DNA of 60,019 nucleotides from Verrucomicrobiota bacterium (GTDB taxonomy: Bacteria > Verrucomicrobiota > Verrucomicrobiia > Limisphaerales > JAIPKD01): contig JAIPKD010000008.1 of assembly GCA_021733835.1 (NCBI GenBank), positions 1 to 60,019 on the forward strand. Direction: 5' to 3'. Both the position numbers and the translations under genes were made by a program. The notes below the pieces were generated by a model that saw only the letters and a list, made by a program, of their open reading frames with translations, ran no database searches and was not told where the DNA came from. Below, in pieces: positions 29,401 through 37,684 of the stretch (positions are counted from its first letter, which is position 1; each line of letters begins with the position of its first letter).

Positions 29401-30063
29401 GCGCGAACAAAGATGGCGCAGAAAGCGCGCAAAGGCAATAAGGGAGCCACGGGGGAACTCACCAACATCAAGGCGCAGCAACGCGAGATAAACGCTCGTC
29501 GAGAACGCGCGTTAGCGATTCTCCGCAGAGAACCCGAGCTGCTTGTTCCGGGAGACGTGGATTTCATCGCCCATGCGCTCGTAGTCCCCGCTACTGATCC
29601 CAGCGAAATCGAATGGCGGGACGCCAATGTCGAGCAGATCGCGATGGATTTGGCGAAGGCCTTCGAGGAGGCGGAAGGCGCTAGTGTGAGATTTGTCCAC
29701 ACCCCCAGCCTCGCCAGGGCTGCGGACCTTCCAGACCATCCAGGATTCGACCTGCTGAGTCTGCGTCATGGCAATCAGCAACGCTGCATCGAAGTGAAAG
29801 GTTGTGTCGGCACGGGCGAAATTCAAGTTACGGACAACGAATGGGCGCGTGCCTGCAACCTTCGTGAGGACTACTGGCTTTACGTGGTCTATCACTGCGG
29901 CACTTCAACGCCGCAACTCGTGCGAGTCCAGGACCCCTTTGGAAGTCTGCTCGTGCGTCCATTCAGCAAAACTCAGACTGTAAAGCGAACCATTCGCGAT
30001 ACCGTCGAATCTAGCGGGGTCAGAATCGGGCATGCTCAGATACTGGAAATCGGTTATGTCTAG
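26452..30063 (+). CDS. XRE helix-turn-helix fused to SNF2-family helicase with C-terminal DUF3883-like domain
   Basis: 1203 residues from the ATG at 26452 (a TTG two codons upstream would have no proper Shine-Dalgarno spacing; GGGA lies 7 nt before this ATG). Residues about 8-60 form an XRE-type HTH (LTQVSLSERLGVSFPTVNRW). The SNF2 motor follows: DDAGAGKTIMTGLY (Walker A), VVFDEAHKL (motif II), LLTATPHMGK (motif III), then the helicase C-terminal half with TDAAAEGVNLQFC and QRMGRIHRYGQ. The last 130 residues carry a nuclease-like DUF3883-type segment with DLLSLRHG...CIEVKG. Such SNF2-DUF3883 proteins are common in antiviral islands with DNA methylases. The HTH fusion is unusual. It begins the six-gene operon; the ATPase gene starts 33 nt after its stop. 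Confidence 0.9.
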   Translation: METEPTADYAEKIRRFRARIGLTQVSLSERLGVSFPTVNRWENGKSRPSQLSWNRLLELAGETNSADRVAEPEPPPYCDKPPIIDFTTKPEFVRSLVEGERLSFGHLANPAFATEIASIDPLPHQRIAVYDHMMKQSRLRFLLADDAGAGKTIMTGLYIREMLSRRLLKRILIVPPAGLIGNWQSELRSLFSLPFEIVSGSDARTGNPFIGPQSDRVIVSIDTMAGEKVFSRLSDEEVEPYELVVFDEAHKLSCNRGNDFRVRKTGRYKLAETIAGAQNGEQGWHLHWHAQHLLLLTATPHMGKDFPYYALWRLLEPEVLSTPDAFDQFPMEQRRHYFIRRTKEEMVKLDGQPLYPKRLSDTLGYALSQGEVSEQRLYDETTEYLRYVYNRAKVLYQSAASLAMGVFQRRLASSTYALLCSFDRRIEKLEKIIDDVQSGRRTIEQLLTLQRRIREDNDVFESKSADEESTENDAEENEVAEDALLHGVIANSLADLVAEKEQVLQLRNLADEVYRSGTESKFDKLREILVEERYAQEKFIIFTEHRDTLEFLVRRLNGLGYTEQIVQIHGGMLYTERQEQIEQFRLPASQGGARFMVCTDAAAEGVNLQFCWIMINYDVPWNPARLEQRMGRIHRYGQKHDPVIILNLVAPATREGRVLKTLLDKLQKIRKQLKSDKVFDSIGRIFNDVSIKAYMERVASGDDPEQIAGELDGRFTKEQVKAIQEQEKRLFGDGGDVKRELPRLRESIEQEIYFRLMPGYVRKFVASTAPMVGMEIEGDLGGFFNLRPASKGAIDSLLDAIETYSSTQSQRLSIQRPDDRQSCIWVHPEEPVFERFREIVRQKLGRDALRGAVFVDPTVDKPYLFHLARLTVVRKNDPEIQELAREETVECRLVGLKQTESAEISLCPIEHLLLLRGGQGLPPQAQQLAVAAGNQRDQARAYLTERVCRSLAVECQEHRMASLPKREAYVKRGYDFQEAELAAARTKMAQKARKGNKGATGELTNIKAQQREINARRERALAILRREPELLVPGDVDFIAHALVVPATDPSEIEWRDANVEQIAMDLAKAFEEAEGASVRFVHTPSLARAADLPDHPGFDLLSLRHGNQQRCIEVKGCVGTGEIQVTDNEWARACNLREDYWLYVVYHCGTSTPQLVRVQDPFGSLLVRPFSKTQTVKRTIRDTVESSGVRIGHAQILEIGYV

Positions 30064-30096
30064 ACGAAGAGTACTCTGGTATAATTGGAGATTCTT

Positions 30097-31383
30097 ATGG
30101 CAAAGATAGAAGGTATTAGAATAAAAAATTTCCGGTCATTGCGGGATGTGACCCTCGGAAAACTTTGGAATCTTCAACAAGAGACTCCATTAACTCCGAT
30201 GACAGCCGTAATCGGGAAAAACGGCGTCGGTAAAAGCACGTTGTTTGACGCTTTTGGCTTCTTGGCTGATTGCCTTCGTTCTGGAGTCGAAGAGGCCTGT
30301 GACTTGCGTGGACGCGGCGGATTTAATCGTATCTGTTCCCAAGGAAAATCCGGCCCACTCGAGTTCGAGCTCTATTATAAAGAAGATGGTAACGCTCGCC
30401 CGATCACTTACGAGCTATCGATCGCTTTGGACAAATCTCAGCGGCCATACGTTCAAAAGGAGAGACTTCGGCAACGAAGAAAGGGCCAGAAACATGGGTG
30501 GCCCTTTTCCTTTTTAGTTCTGAACAAAGGCAAAGGGGTTGCCTGGAAAGAAGAAACGGAAGGAACCCTGATAGATGAAGGGACGGTGCAATTTGATCTG
30601 ACAGACCTGATTGATTTAATCGAACGAGATAAAGAAGAGAGCAGGGAAACCGAGGTGGTCGAACTTAATGACAACCGCCGTCTTGGAATTGCCACTCTAG
30701 GCTCTCTGAAACAGCATCCCAGAATATCCGCATTTAGACAATTCATCGAAGGCTGGTATCTCAGTTATTTTACGCCGGATGCCGCGCGCAGTCTTCCTAT
30801 GGCAGGCGCACAGAAACACCTTAACATTCACGGGGACAATCTGGGGAATGTTGTTCAGTTCATGGAACGGGAGCATCCCAAACGATTTCAATCTATTATT
30901 GACCGGATAGCATCCAAGATTCCCGGTGTGCAGATAATCGACACCGATAAGACTGCCGACGGAAGACTCCTTTTGCGCTTCAACGACAAGGGCTTCGACG
31001 ATCCTTTCTATGCACAGCAGATGTCCGACGGCACACTCAAAGTGTTTGCCTACTTGCTTCTTCTCGAAGATCCCACGCCTCCGCCATTTCTCTGCATCGA
31101 AGAACCTGAAAATGGGCTCTATCATAAGTTGCTCGAATCGCTTGCCCATGAGTTTCGAGAACATGCCACAGGCAGGAAAGGCGGCTCGCAGGTTTTCATT
31201 ACGACGCATCAACCCTATTTCGTGGATGCGTTATCCCCGGAAGAGGTTTGGATATTGGAAAAGGGTGATGACGGCTTTTCCACCATTAAACGGGCAAGCG
31301 AAAACCAGACCGTAAAAAACATGGTCGACGAAGGTTTGCCATTAGGCGGCCTTTGGTACAGCGATTATCTTGACGCAAGGTAA
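30097..31383 (+). CDS. AAA/ABC-type ATPase (AAA_21, OLD-like)
   Basis: 428 residues from the ATG at 30097, which has GGAG 6 nt upstream; a TTG at 30085 overlaps that site. The N-terminus is the SMC/OLD-like opening IKNFRSLRDV, the Walker A is GKNGVGKST (about residues 48-56), the signature-like segment is QMSDGTLKVFAYLLLLEDP, Walker B is FLCIEEPENGL, and the switch His is in FITTHQPYF. The DUF4276 gene follows after only 3 nt, so the pair should form one complex. Paired ATPase plus TOPRIM-like proteins resemble split OLD nucleases used in abortive defence. Confidence 0.9.
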   Translation: MAKIEGIRIKNFRSLRDVTLGKLWNLQQETPLTPMTAVIGKNGVGKSTLFDAFGFLADCLRSGVEEACDLRGRGGFNRICSQGKSGPLEFELYYKEDGNARPITYELSIALDKSQRPYVQKERLRQRRKGQKHGWPFSFLVLNKGKGVAWKEETEGTLIDEGTVQFDLTDLIDLIERDKEESRETEVVELNDNRRLGIATLGSLKQHPRISAFRQFIEGWYLSYFTPDAARSLPMAGAQKHLNIHGDNLGNVVQFMEREHPKRFQSIIDRIASKIPGVQIIDTDKTADGRLLLRFNDKGFDDPFYAQQMSDGTLKVFAYLLLLEDPTPPPFLCIEEPENGLYHKLLESLAHEFREHATGRKGGSQVFITTHQPYFVDALSPEEVWILEKGDDGFSTIKRASENQTVKNMVDEGLPLGGLWYSDYLDAR

Positions 31384-31386
31384 GCC

Positions 31387-32049
31387 ATGCATTTTGAAAT
31401 CCTCGTTGAAGACCAATCCGGCAGGAAAGCCCTCGAAATCCTGGTTCCCAAGATCATTGGGGACAGCCATACATTTAAGGTGCATCCATACAAAGGAGTC
31501 GGACGCATTCCCAAAGATATGCATGTTACGCGCAATGCCAACCACAGGATTTTGCTCGAGAATCTGCCTAAACTGCTAAAGGGTTATGGCAGGACATTTG
31601 CGGGATATGCAGAGGATTATCCGACTGCCGTTTTTCTAGTTTGCGATCTGGACAATAAATGTCTCCACACTTTTCGCCAAGAGTTACTCAATATCCTGAA
31701 CGCCTGCCAACCCAGCCCCACCACTCGATTCTGTATTGCAATCGAAGAAGGCGAGGCGTGGTTTCTTGGAGATCGTGAAGCCCTCGGAAAAGCATATCCC
31801 AATGCAAAACAGGATGTGCTTGATGGTTACGAGCAAGACAGCATTTGCGGGACTTGGGAATTATTGGCCGATGCTGTTTATTCTGGCGGGTCGAACCGAT
31901 TGATAAGCCAGGGACGGCAAGCAGTAGGAAAGGAGAAATCGAAATGGGCGAAAAACATATCCCCTCAAATGGACACAAATAGCAATCAATCACCGAGTTT
32001 TATCTATTTCAGAAAGAAACTCCTAGAACTGGCAAGGGCCGAAGCATGA
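31387..32049 (+). CDS. DUF4276 protein, TOPRIM-like partner of the ATPase
   Basis: 220 residues. The N-terminal FEILVEDQSGRKAL supplies the Glu expected of a TOPRIM fold, and AVFLVCDLDNK supplies a D-x-D; IAIEEGEAWFLGD adds further acidic residues. This matches DUF4276, found next to AAA ATPases. It probably is the nuclease arm of the pair. The frame continues in-phase for 40 codons past the TGA without a start codon, which is odd (see 32050-32172). Confidence 0.83.
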   Translation: MHFEILVEDQSGRKALEILVPKIIGDSHTFKVHPYKGVGRIPKDMHVTRNANHRILLENLPKLLKGYGRTFAGYAEDYPTAVFLVCDLDNKCLHTFRQELLNILNACQPSPTTRFCIAIEEGEAWFLGDREALGKAYPNAKQDVLDGYEQDSICGTWELLADAVYSGGSNRLISQGRQAVGKEKSKWAKNISPQMDTNSNQSPSFIYFRKKLLELARAEA

Positions 32050-32172
32050 GCACAGGAACAAGAACCGGCAACAATCCGGCAGAGATTCGGCATTCGCACA
32101 TTTCCGGATGTTGCTGCTTTGCCGCGCGACGATCCGGCTGCTTGCCCAAAGATCAAGGAACTAAGCCAATGA
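32050..32172 (+). other. In-frame open extension after the DUF4276 stop codon
   Basis: After TGA at 32047-32049 the same frame stays open for 40 codons and reads like real protein (for example RQRFGIRTFPDVAALPRDD), ending at TGA 32170-32172. No ATG, GTG or TTG suitable as a start is seen at its beginning. It may be the remnant of a longer DUF4276 gene, a fragment of another gene, or read-through. Confidence 0.4.
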
Positions 32173-32182
32173 AGTATACCAA

Positions 32183-32231
32183 CGGAAAAGCGATTCCGCT
32201 GCCGGAAAAGCGATTCCGCCTGCTGCGGAAT
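32183..32231. repeat. 17-bp tandem repeat with hairpin upstream of the methylase
   Basis: CGGAAAAGCGATTCCGC occurs at 32183-32199 and 32203-32219. The second copy ends in ATTCCGC that pairs with GCGGAAT (32225-32231) over a CTGCT loop. The element sits in the only large gap in the operon's first half, before DUF1156. Confidence 0.55.
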
Positions 32232-32309
32232 AAAAAAGGAAACGTGAAAAACCGCATTCCCAACGGCTTTTTCCCATTGATCCTTCCACCTTCATCCTTG
32301 GAGTAAACC

Positions 32310-35300
32310 ATGACCGATAAACCAAGACTAATCGAACGAGCCTTTCCGCTGAAGCAGGCTTCTTTGACTTCGGTGCATGAGAAGAATGTGCGGCATGGGC
32401 ATATCTCGACGTTGCATATCTGGCCAGCGCGACGGCCGTTGGCGGCTTGCCGAGCGGCGCTGCTGGCGACGCTGCTGCCGGACCCTGGAACACCCGAAGA
32501 GCGGCGGAAACTCTGCGAGCGGATCGGCGGGAAGGTCGTCGAGAATATCGAACGCAAGAAGATGCCCAACGGCAAGGTGGTCGAGAGGATAAAGGAGGAG
32601 GTCGAAGGCGGCATCCTAGGTTGGATCGGAACAGAACCCAAATCCGGTGGAAAGAAAAAACTCGATGAACATCGGGACACCGTGGCACATCGGGAGCGCG
32701 AGTTGAACTGGTTCCGCGAGGAAATCAAGAAGGCCTACGGCGGCCTGCCTGCGCCGCGTCCCGGCCTCTTCTTCGTCTACGCTATAGAATGCGAAGATGG
32801 AAGCCACTACATCGGCCAAACGGATAACTTACAGCGTCGTTGGCAAGAACACCTTGACGGAAGGGCCGCTGATTCGTCCAAACAGCACAAGCCGGTCAAG
32901 ATCGCTCATTTCGAGGAATTAGCTTCACGCGAGGAAGCGGTCAAGCGAGAATCGGACCTGAAGACCGGGTTTGGCCGTAAGTGGCTCAAGGATCTCATCG
33001 CGTCCGGACGGGCGCGGCAGGCAGGGCGCGCGCCGCGTGTGCTCGATCCGTTCGCAGGCGGCGGCGCGATCCCACTTGAGGCCATGCGCCTGGGCTGCGA
33101 GTCTACGGCTGTGGATATCAACCCGGTCGCCTGGTTCATCCTTAAATGCACACTGGAGTATCCGCAGAAGCTCGCCGGCAAAACCCATCCCCTGCCCGAC
33201 TTTATCCTGGATGACGAGGAATTCATGGAGTCGTTCTATAAGGCTCACCCGCATTTGGTAGGACGGACCAAACGCACAAAAAAACAGCAACAGGAGGCGG
33301 AGATCGATCTGTTTGAGAGACTGAAGCCAGACAGTGGCCGCGTGCCCGAGGCTGACTTGGCCTGGCATGTGCGCGCATGGGGTCGCTGGGTGCTAAACGA
33401 GGCCCGCAAGGAACTGGCGCCGTTCTACCCGACCTATGCCGACTTCGAGCCGCTCGACCTGAAGAATCCGAAGCCCTACGAACCGCAGGAGATGCGCCTG
33501 GTGCCGCTCAAAGACGACCTGTCTGCCGCGGCGGGCACGGCGCAGGCAGACGGGACGCCGGACATCGACGTCCTGAACGCCGAGTTCTCTGAGGAATACC
33601 TTCGAGACAAAACGAATCCGCGCTGGGTCGCGAAACCGACGGTCGCCTACCTCTGGGCCAGGACGGTGAAATGTAAAAATTGCCGGGCTACTGTGCCGCT
33701 GCTGAAAACGCGCTGGCTGTGTAAGAAGGATCGGAAACGTGTGCTGCTAACGATGAAGGTGGCGCAAGCGTCCTCGTTTGCGAATGGCAACCGGGACGGT
33801 TACCCCACCATCGAGTTTGGCATTCAGAACAACGTTCCCACTCAGGGTGGCAACGCGGCCCAGAAGCGCGAGCATGACAAGCGAATCGGAGCTGGCACCA
33901 TGTCGAGAGCTGGCGTTCAATGTCCCTGTTGTGGAACCATCATGACGATGGAAGATATCCGCATCGAGGGAAAGACTGGTCGTTTAGGCGCCATCGTAAC
34001 CGCCGTGATTACGGAGAGTCAGACGAGCAAGTACTATCGCCTTCCAACGCCCCATGAACTGGAGTGCGCAGCCATGACCGAGAAACAATTGGATCGAGTC
34101 TTCGCGGATATCCCTTTCGGCTTACCCGAGGAGCCGACACCCGCTGGCGGCGGGCGCGGTGCGGGCAGAGCCTTCTCCATCCAAGGGTATGGCTTCATGC
34201 GATGGCGTGACCTGTTCACTTCGCGACAATTGCTGGCGTTAGGCACAATTCTACGGCAAAGCCGTGAATCACTTCGTTGCATAGCAACAAACACTTATGA
34301 TGAAGTTTGGAAGGAGGCGATCTTTTCAGGCCTGGTAGTTGGTATGGATCGGATTGCTGATCGCCAATCAACGATCTGTCGGTGGGACAACACAAGGGAT
34401 AATCTTCAAGGCACATTCACTAGATTCGCTTTACCAATTACTTGGGATTTTTGCGAAGGCAATCCCCTCTCTGAAACTACCGGCAATTACATCGCGAATC
34501 TTGAATGGCTATGCGAAGCATGGGAGCATATCTTCGCCGCATCGTTGCGCTCACCGTCACCCATCATATCGAATCAGAGCGCCGTAGTATTAGATACAGG
34601 TTTGCAGGACTGCATAGTCACCGATCCGCCTTACTACGACGCAATCCCATATTCTGATTTGATGGATTTCTTCTATGTCTGGATCAAACGAATCATCCAC
34701 GGAACCTCCCTCGAAAAGGGAGGCTGGCTCAATTCTACAACTTCCCCCAAATGGAACCATGAGGAAAACGACGGCGAGCTGATTGATGATGACAGTCGCC
34801 ACTGCGGCGACTCAATTGTGTCCAAACAGACCTATGAATACGGTATGGCGCGAGCCTTTATTGCCTGCGAAAAGAGTCTTCAGGACGATGGCCGCATGGT
34901 CATCGTGTTCGCCCACAAACATCCTAATGCGTGGGAAACCCTAGTCTCAGCTATCATCCGTGCCGGTTTCATCGTGGACGGTAGCTGGCCCATTCAAACA
35001 GAAATGGGCAATAGGATGCGGGGAATGAATTCTGCCGCCCTGTCTTCTTCCGTTTGGCTGGTATGCAAGAAGCGCCCGAAAACTGCCCGCCCAGGTTGGG
35101 ACAACAAAGTCTTGGAAGAGATGCGAGCCAACATCACGGAGCACCTGCATGCCTACTGGGACGCAGGGATTCGGGGGCCGGACTTTGTGTGGGCCGCGAC
35201 CGGACCGGCACTGGAGGCATACAGCAAGCACTCGATCGTCAAGAAGGCCAATGCGCCGGGCAAAGTGATGTCTGTCGGCGAATTCCTTTCGCACGTGCGC

Positions 35301-35957
35301 CGGATGGTAGTGGACTTCGTCGTTGGCCAGGTCTTGACGGGACAGGGCGAAGGTTCGGATATGGCCGCGGCTGACCGAATGGACGCGCCCACCGCCTATT
35401 ACCTGCTGCATCGCCACGATTTCGGACTAGACGAAGCGCCAGCGGGGGCTTGTATCCTCTATGCCACCGCTTGCGGGCTGTCCGACCGCGATCTGGAATC
35501 GGCCTGGGACTTAGTGACGCACAAGGGAACCAGCACATCCAGCGATAATGATGACGAGAAAACCGATCCCGACGCCGAGTCGGAACCGGAAGAAAACGGC
35601 GATTCGGGCAGCAATATCAAACTCAAAACCTGGGCACAACGCAACCGCCGCTCGATGGGCTTCGAAGCACCGAGCGGGCGTCCCATTCCTCTCATTGACA
35701 GGGTCCACCGATTAATGCACCTTTGGCGTGCGGGCGATGTCTATAAGGTGGATGAATACTTGGACGACAATGGCCTGCGCCGCCAGGAGTTGTTCAAGCG
35801 GCTGATGCAGTCGATAATCGAACTTTCGAACGCAGGAAGCGAGGAACGCTCGCTCCTGGAAAGCCTGAGCAACCATGTGCAGGCCAAGGGAGCGACGTTT
35901 AAGGAAGCCACTCCTGACTTTTTGAAGGAAGCGACCAACGAGGAGGCAGAACAGTAA
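32310..35957 (+). CDS. DUF1156 adenine-specific DNA methylase with inserted GIY-YIG nuclease domain
   Basis: 1215 residues; GGAG lies 6 nt before the ATG. The N-terminus (LIERAFPLKQASLTSVHEKN, HGHISTLHIWPARRPLAA) is characteristic of DUF1156. SAM motif I is VLDPFAGGGAIPLEA (from residue 244) and the catalytic motif is DPPYYDAIPYSDL (about residue 770). Zinc-ribbon Cys pairs occur in CKNC and CPCC. Directly before motif I, residues 151-243 form a complete GIY-YIG nuclease domain (FVYAIECEDGSHYIGQ, then QRRWQEH and FEELASREEAVKRE). Removing it rejoins GLPAPR to VLDPF, the expected continuous methylase. The gene likely modifies self DNA; whether the host protein still works with the insert is unknown. 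The next gene overlaps its stop (TAATG). Confidence 0.9.
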   Translation: MTDKPRLIERAFPLKQASLTSVHEKNVRHGHISTLHIWPARRPLAACRAALLATLLPDPGTPEERRKLCERIGGKVVENIERKKMPNGKVVERIKEEVEGGILGWIGTEPKSGGKKKLDEHRDTVAHRERELNWFREEIKKAYGGLPAPRPGLFFVYAIECEDGSHYIGQTDNLQRRWQEHLDGRAADSSKQHKPVKIAHFEELASREEAVKRESDLKTGFGRKWLKDLIASGRARQAGRAPRVLDPFAGGGAIPLEAMRLGCESTAVDINPVAWFILKCTLEYPQKLAGKTHPLPDFILDDEEFMESFYKAHPHLVGRTKRTKKQQQEAEIDLFERLKPDSGRVPEADLAWHVRAWGRWVLNEARKELAPFYPTYADFEPLDLKNPKPYEPQEMRLVPLKDDLSAAAGTAQADGTPDIDVLNAEFSEEYLRDKTNPRWVAKPTVAYLWARTVKCKNCRATVPLLKTRWLCKKDRKRVLLTMKVAQASSFANGNRDGYPTIEFGIQNNVPTQGGNAAQKREHDKRIGAGTMSRAGVQCPCCGTIMTMEDIRIEGKTGRLGAIVTAVITESQTSKYYRLPTPHELECAAMTEKQLDRVFADIPFGLPEEPTPAGGGRGAGRAFSIQGYGFMRWRDLFTSRQLLALGTILRQSRESLRCIATNTYDEVWKEAIFSGLVVGMDRIADRQSTICRWDNTRDNLQGTFTRFALPITWDFCEGNPLSETTGNYIANLEWLCEAWEHIFAASLRSPSPIISNQSAVVLDTGLQDCIVTDPPYYDAIPYSDLMDFFYVWIKRIIHGTSLEKGGWLNSTTSPKWNHEENDGELIDDDSRHCGDSIVSKQTYEYGMARAFIACEKSLQDDGRMVIVFAHKHPNAWETLVSAIIRAGFIVDGSWPIQTEMGNRMRGMNSAALSSSVWLVCKKRPKTARPGWDNKVLEEMRANITEHLHAYWDAGIRGPDFVWAATGPALEAYSKHSIVKKANAPGKVMSVGEFLSHVRRMVVDFVVGQVLTGQGEGSDMAAADRMDAPTAYYLLHRHDFGLDEAPAGACILYATACGLSDRDLESAWDLVTHKGTSTSSDNDDEKTDPDAESEPEENGDSGSNIKLKTWAQRNRRSMGFEAPSGRPIPLIDRVHRLMHLWRAGDVYKVDEYLDDNGLRRQELFKRLMQSIIELSNAGSEERSLLESLSNHVQAKGATFKEATPDFLKEATNEEAEQ
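32760..33038 (+). mobile_element. In-frame GIY-YIG nuclease insert in the methylase gene
   Basis: 279 bp (93 codons, no stop). It is bounded by exact 9-bp direct repeats GCGCCGCGT at 32751-32759 and 33030-33038, both coding Ala-Pro-Arg. The encoded domain matches small stand-alone GIY-YIG proteins (COG2827-like) from VY...YIG through the Arg, His and Glu positions to the GFGRKWLKDLIASGRARQAG tail. A selfish or homing-like origin is inferred from the precise boundary; it is not shown to be mobile. Confidence 0.6.
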
Positions 35958-37564
35958 TGAAATTGCCGACGCTTCAAGAACTACTTAACGCCAAAGAGGG
36001 CGAAAATGTCGAATTCAAGAAAGCGACCAATCACTTCTCATTTGATGAATTGGCTAAATATGTTTGCGCCTTGTCCAATGAAGGCGGAGGTTACATGGTT
36101 CTTGGAGTGTCAGACGAAAGGCCCCGCAGTGTGGTTGGATCAAGCGCATTCCAACAGCCTGAGCGGACACGGGCCGGTCTGATGGATCGTATCCACTTGC
36201 GTGTAGATTTTGAGGAACTCGAGTATCAAGGCAAGCGCGTTCTGGTTTTTGTGGCTCCGCCAAGGCCGGTTGGGATGCCCATAAAAGAAAAGGGCATCTA
36301 CTGGGGACGCCGTGGAGATCGATTGGAGCCATTATCGGAGTCTGATCTTCGGGCTATCTTTGCAGAAGTAGGGCACGATTTTTCAGCCGAGGTTTGCGCA
36401 GAAGCGAACATAAATGATCTTGATCCAGTGGCTATCGAGGATTTTAGAAGACGTTGGATTGCCAAGAGCCGCAATGCAAGTTTGTCGAATCTTTCAATGG
36501 AACAATTGCTTCATGATTGTGAGGCTATGTTACAAGAGGGCGTTACCTATGCCGCTTTGGTGCTATTTGGCAAACGCGAAGCCCTTGGGCGCCTCTTAGG
36601 CCAGGCTGAAATCATTTTTGAGTATCGTTCTTCTGAAGCCTCTGGTCCGGCTCAGCATCGAGAGGAATTCAGGCAAGGTTTTTTCTCCTATTATGAGAAA
36701 CTTTGGGATATCATCAACTTACGAAACGACAAGCAGCACTTTCAGGAAGGCCTTTTCATTCTGGACGTTCCAACATTTGATGAACGCTCGGTTCGAGAAG
36801 CAATTTTGAATGCAGTCAGCCATAGAGATTACCAGCTTGGAGGAAGTGTTTTCATTCGGCAGTATCCCCGCAAATTAACAGTTGACAGTCCCGGGGGATT
36901 ACCGCCAGATGTGACGCCTGAAAATATATTGGATAGACAATCCCCCCGCAATCGCCGTATCGCGGATTTATTCGCCCGCTGCGGTTTGGTAGAACGCTCA
37001 GGCCAAGGTATGAATCTGATGTTTGAGTTGAGCATAAAAAACGGCAAGTTGCTTCCTGATATGAGGGGGACAGATAGATATCATGTGGCCTTAACCCTTG
37101 ATGGTCATGTTCAAGATGTTGAAATATTGAAAATGATGGAGGAAATCGGGCAGGAAACTTTAGCTACATTCAGTACCCATGATTTCTTGATTGTAAATAT
37201 GATCCAAAGAGAAAAGCATGTTCCCGAAGACTTTCGTGACCGTTTGCCAAGACTATTGGATCTTGGGATATTAGAGCGCGCAGGACGTGGTCGTTACATC
37301 CTGGGTAAAAGATACTACCATAAGACCAAGCGTAAGGGCACCTATACGCGCCAAAAAGGGTTGGCGCGAGAAACAAAAAAAGAACTGCTTATGAAGCACA
37401 TTCGAGACAATAAGGCAACAGGCAGCAAACTTTCGGAATTATGTGAAGTACTGCCAGGAGAATCAAGGAGTCAGGTTCAAGTATATTTACGGGAACTTAG
37501 GGGGGAAGGAAAAATACGTTTGCAAGGAGTCACAAGTGCTGGGCGTTGGTTTCCCAAGACATGA
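35957..37564 (+). CDS. AlbA_2 / HATPase_c_4 'transcriptional regulator-like' protein
   Basis: 535 residues. The N-terminal AlbA_2 (Schlafen-like) domain has EGENVEFKKA and ALSNEGGGYMVLGV; the central GHKL-like ATP-binding part has EAILNAVSHRDYQLGG, DSPGGLPPDVTPENI and GLVERSGQGMN. The C-terminal third looks like one or two winged-helix domains. Such COG2865-type proteins often accompany defence and restriction genes, as regulators or effectors; the role is not settled. It overlaps the methylase stop by one base, indicating coupled translation. Base composition is more AT-rich than its neighbours. Confidence 0.83.
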   Translation: MKLPTLQELLNAKEGENVEFKKATNHFSFDELAKYVCALSNEGGGYMVLGVSDERPRSVVGSSAFQQPERTRAGLMDRIHLRVDFEELEYQGKRVLVFVAPPRPVGMPIKEKGIYWGRRGDRLEPLSESDLRAIFAEVGHDFSAEVCAEANINDLDPVAIEDFRRRWIAKSRNASLSNLSMEQLLHDCEAMLQEGVTYAALVLFGKREALGRLLGQAEIIFEYRSSEASGPAQHREEFRQGFFSYYEKLWDIINLRNDKQHFQEGLFILDVPTFDERSVREAILNAVSHRDYQLGGSVFIRQYPRKLTVDSPGGLPPDVTPENILDRQSPRNRRIADLFARCGLVERSGQGMNLMFELSIKNGKLLPDMRGTDRYHVALTLDGHVQDVEILKMMEEIGQETLATFSTHDFLIVNMIQREKHVPEDFRDRLPRLLDLGILERAGRGRYILGKRYYHKTKRKGTYTRQKGLARETKKELLMKHIRDNKATGSKLSELCEVLPGESRSQVQVYLRELRGEGKIRLQGVTSAGRWFPKT

Positions 37565-37580
37565 ACAATGAATACTCCAA

Positions 37581-37620
37581 GTTGCAAGTAGTTGCAAGTA
37601 GTTGCAAGTAAGTTGCAAGT
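37581..37620 (+). repeat. Four iterated TTGCAA palindromes at about 10-bp spacing
   Basis: The unit GTTGCAAGTA starts at 37581, 37591 and 37601; a fourth GTTGCAAGT starts at 37612. TTGCAA is itself palindromic and recurs at one helical turn (10, 10, then 11 bp), all in the 120-bp gap before the DUF499 gene. It looks like a protein-binding array or an internal promoter control site. Confidence 0.65.
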
Positions 37621-37684
37621 GATCATGGTGAAGCATTGAAATCACTGCGAGCTAGGCAGAACACAATCCAATAACCGAGGTTAT

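Noticed and set aside
32047-32110. UGA at 32047 as a selenocysteine codon, with a CCGG/CCGG stem downstream
   Set aside because: The stem is only 4 bp and lacks the size and loop of a bacterial SECIS; the protein before the stop already has full family length.
32046-32306. 86-codon ORF between DUF4276 and the methylase
   Set aside because: Its translation is low in protein character and runs through the tandem repeat; the frame in phase with DUF4276 looks more protein-like.
32751-33038. Target-site duplication from a classical DDE transposon
   Set aside because: The block has no terminal inverted repeats and encodes no transposase; the 9-bp repeat may instead reflect homing, recombination or chance GC-rich similarity.
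37581-37620. CRISPR array
   Set aside because: The repeats are 10 bp and contiguous with no spacers, and no cas gene is present. No CRISPR array was seen in the window.
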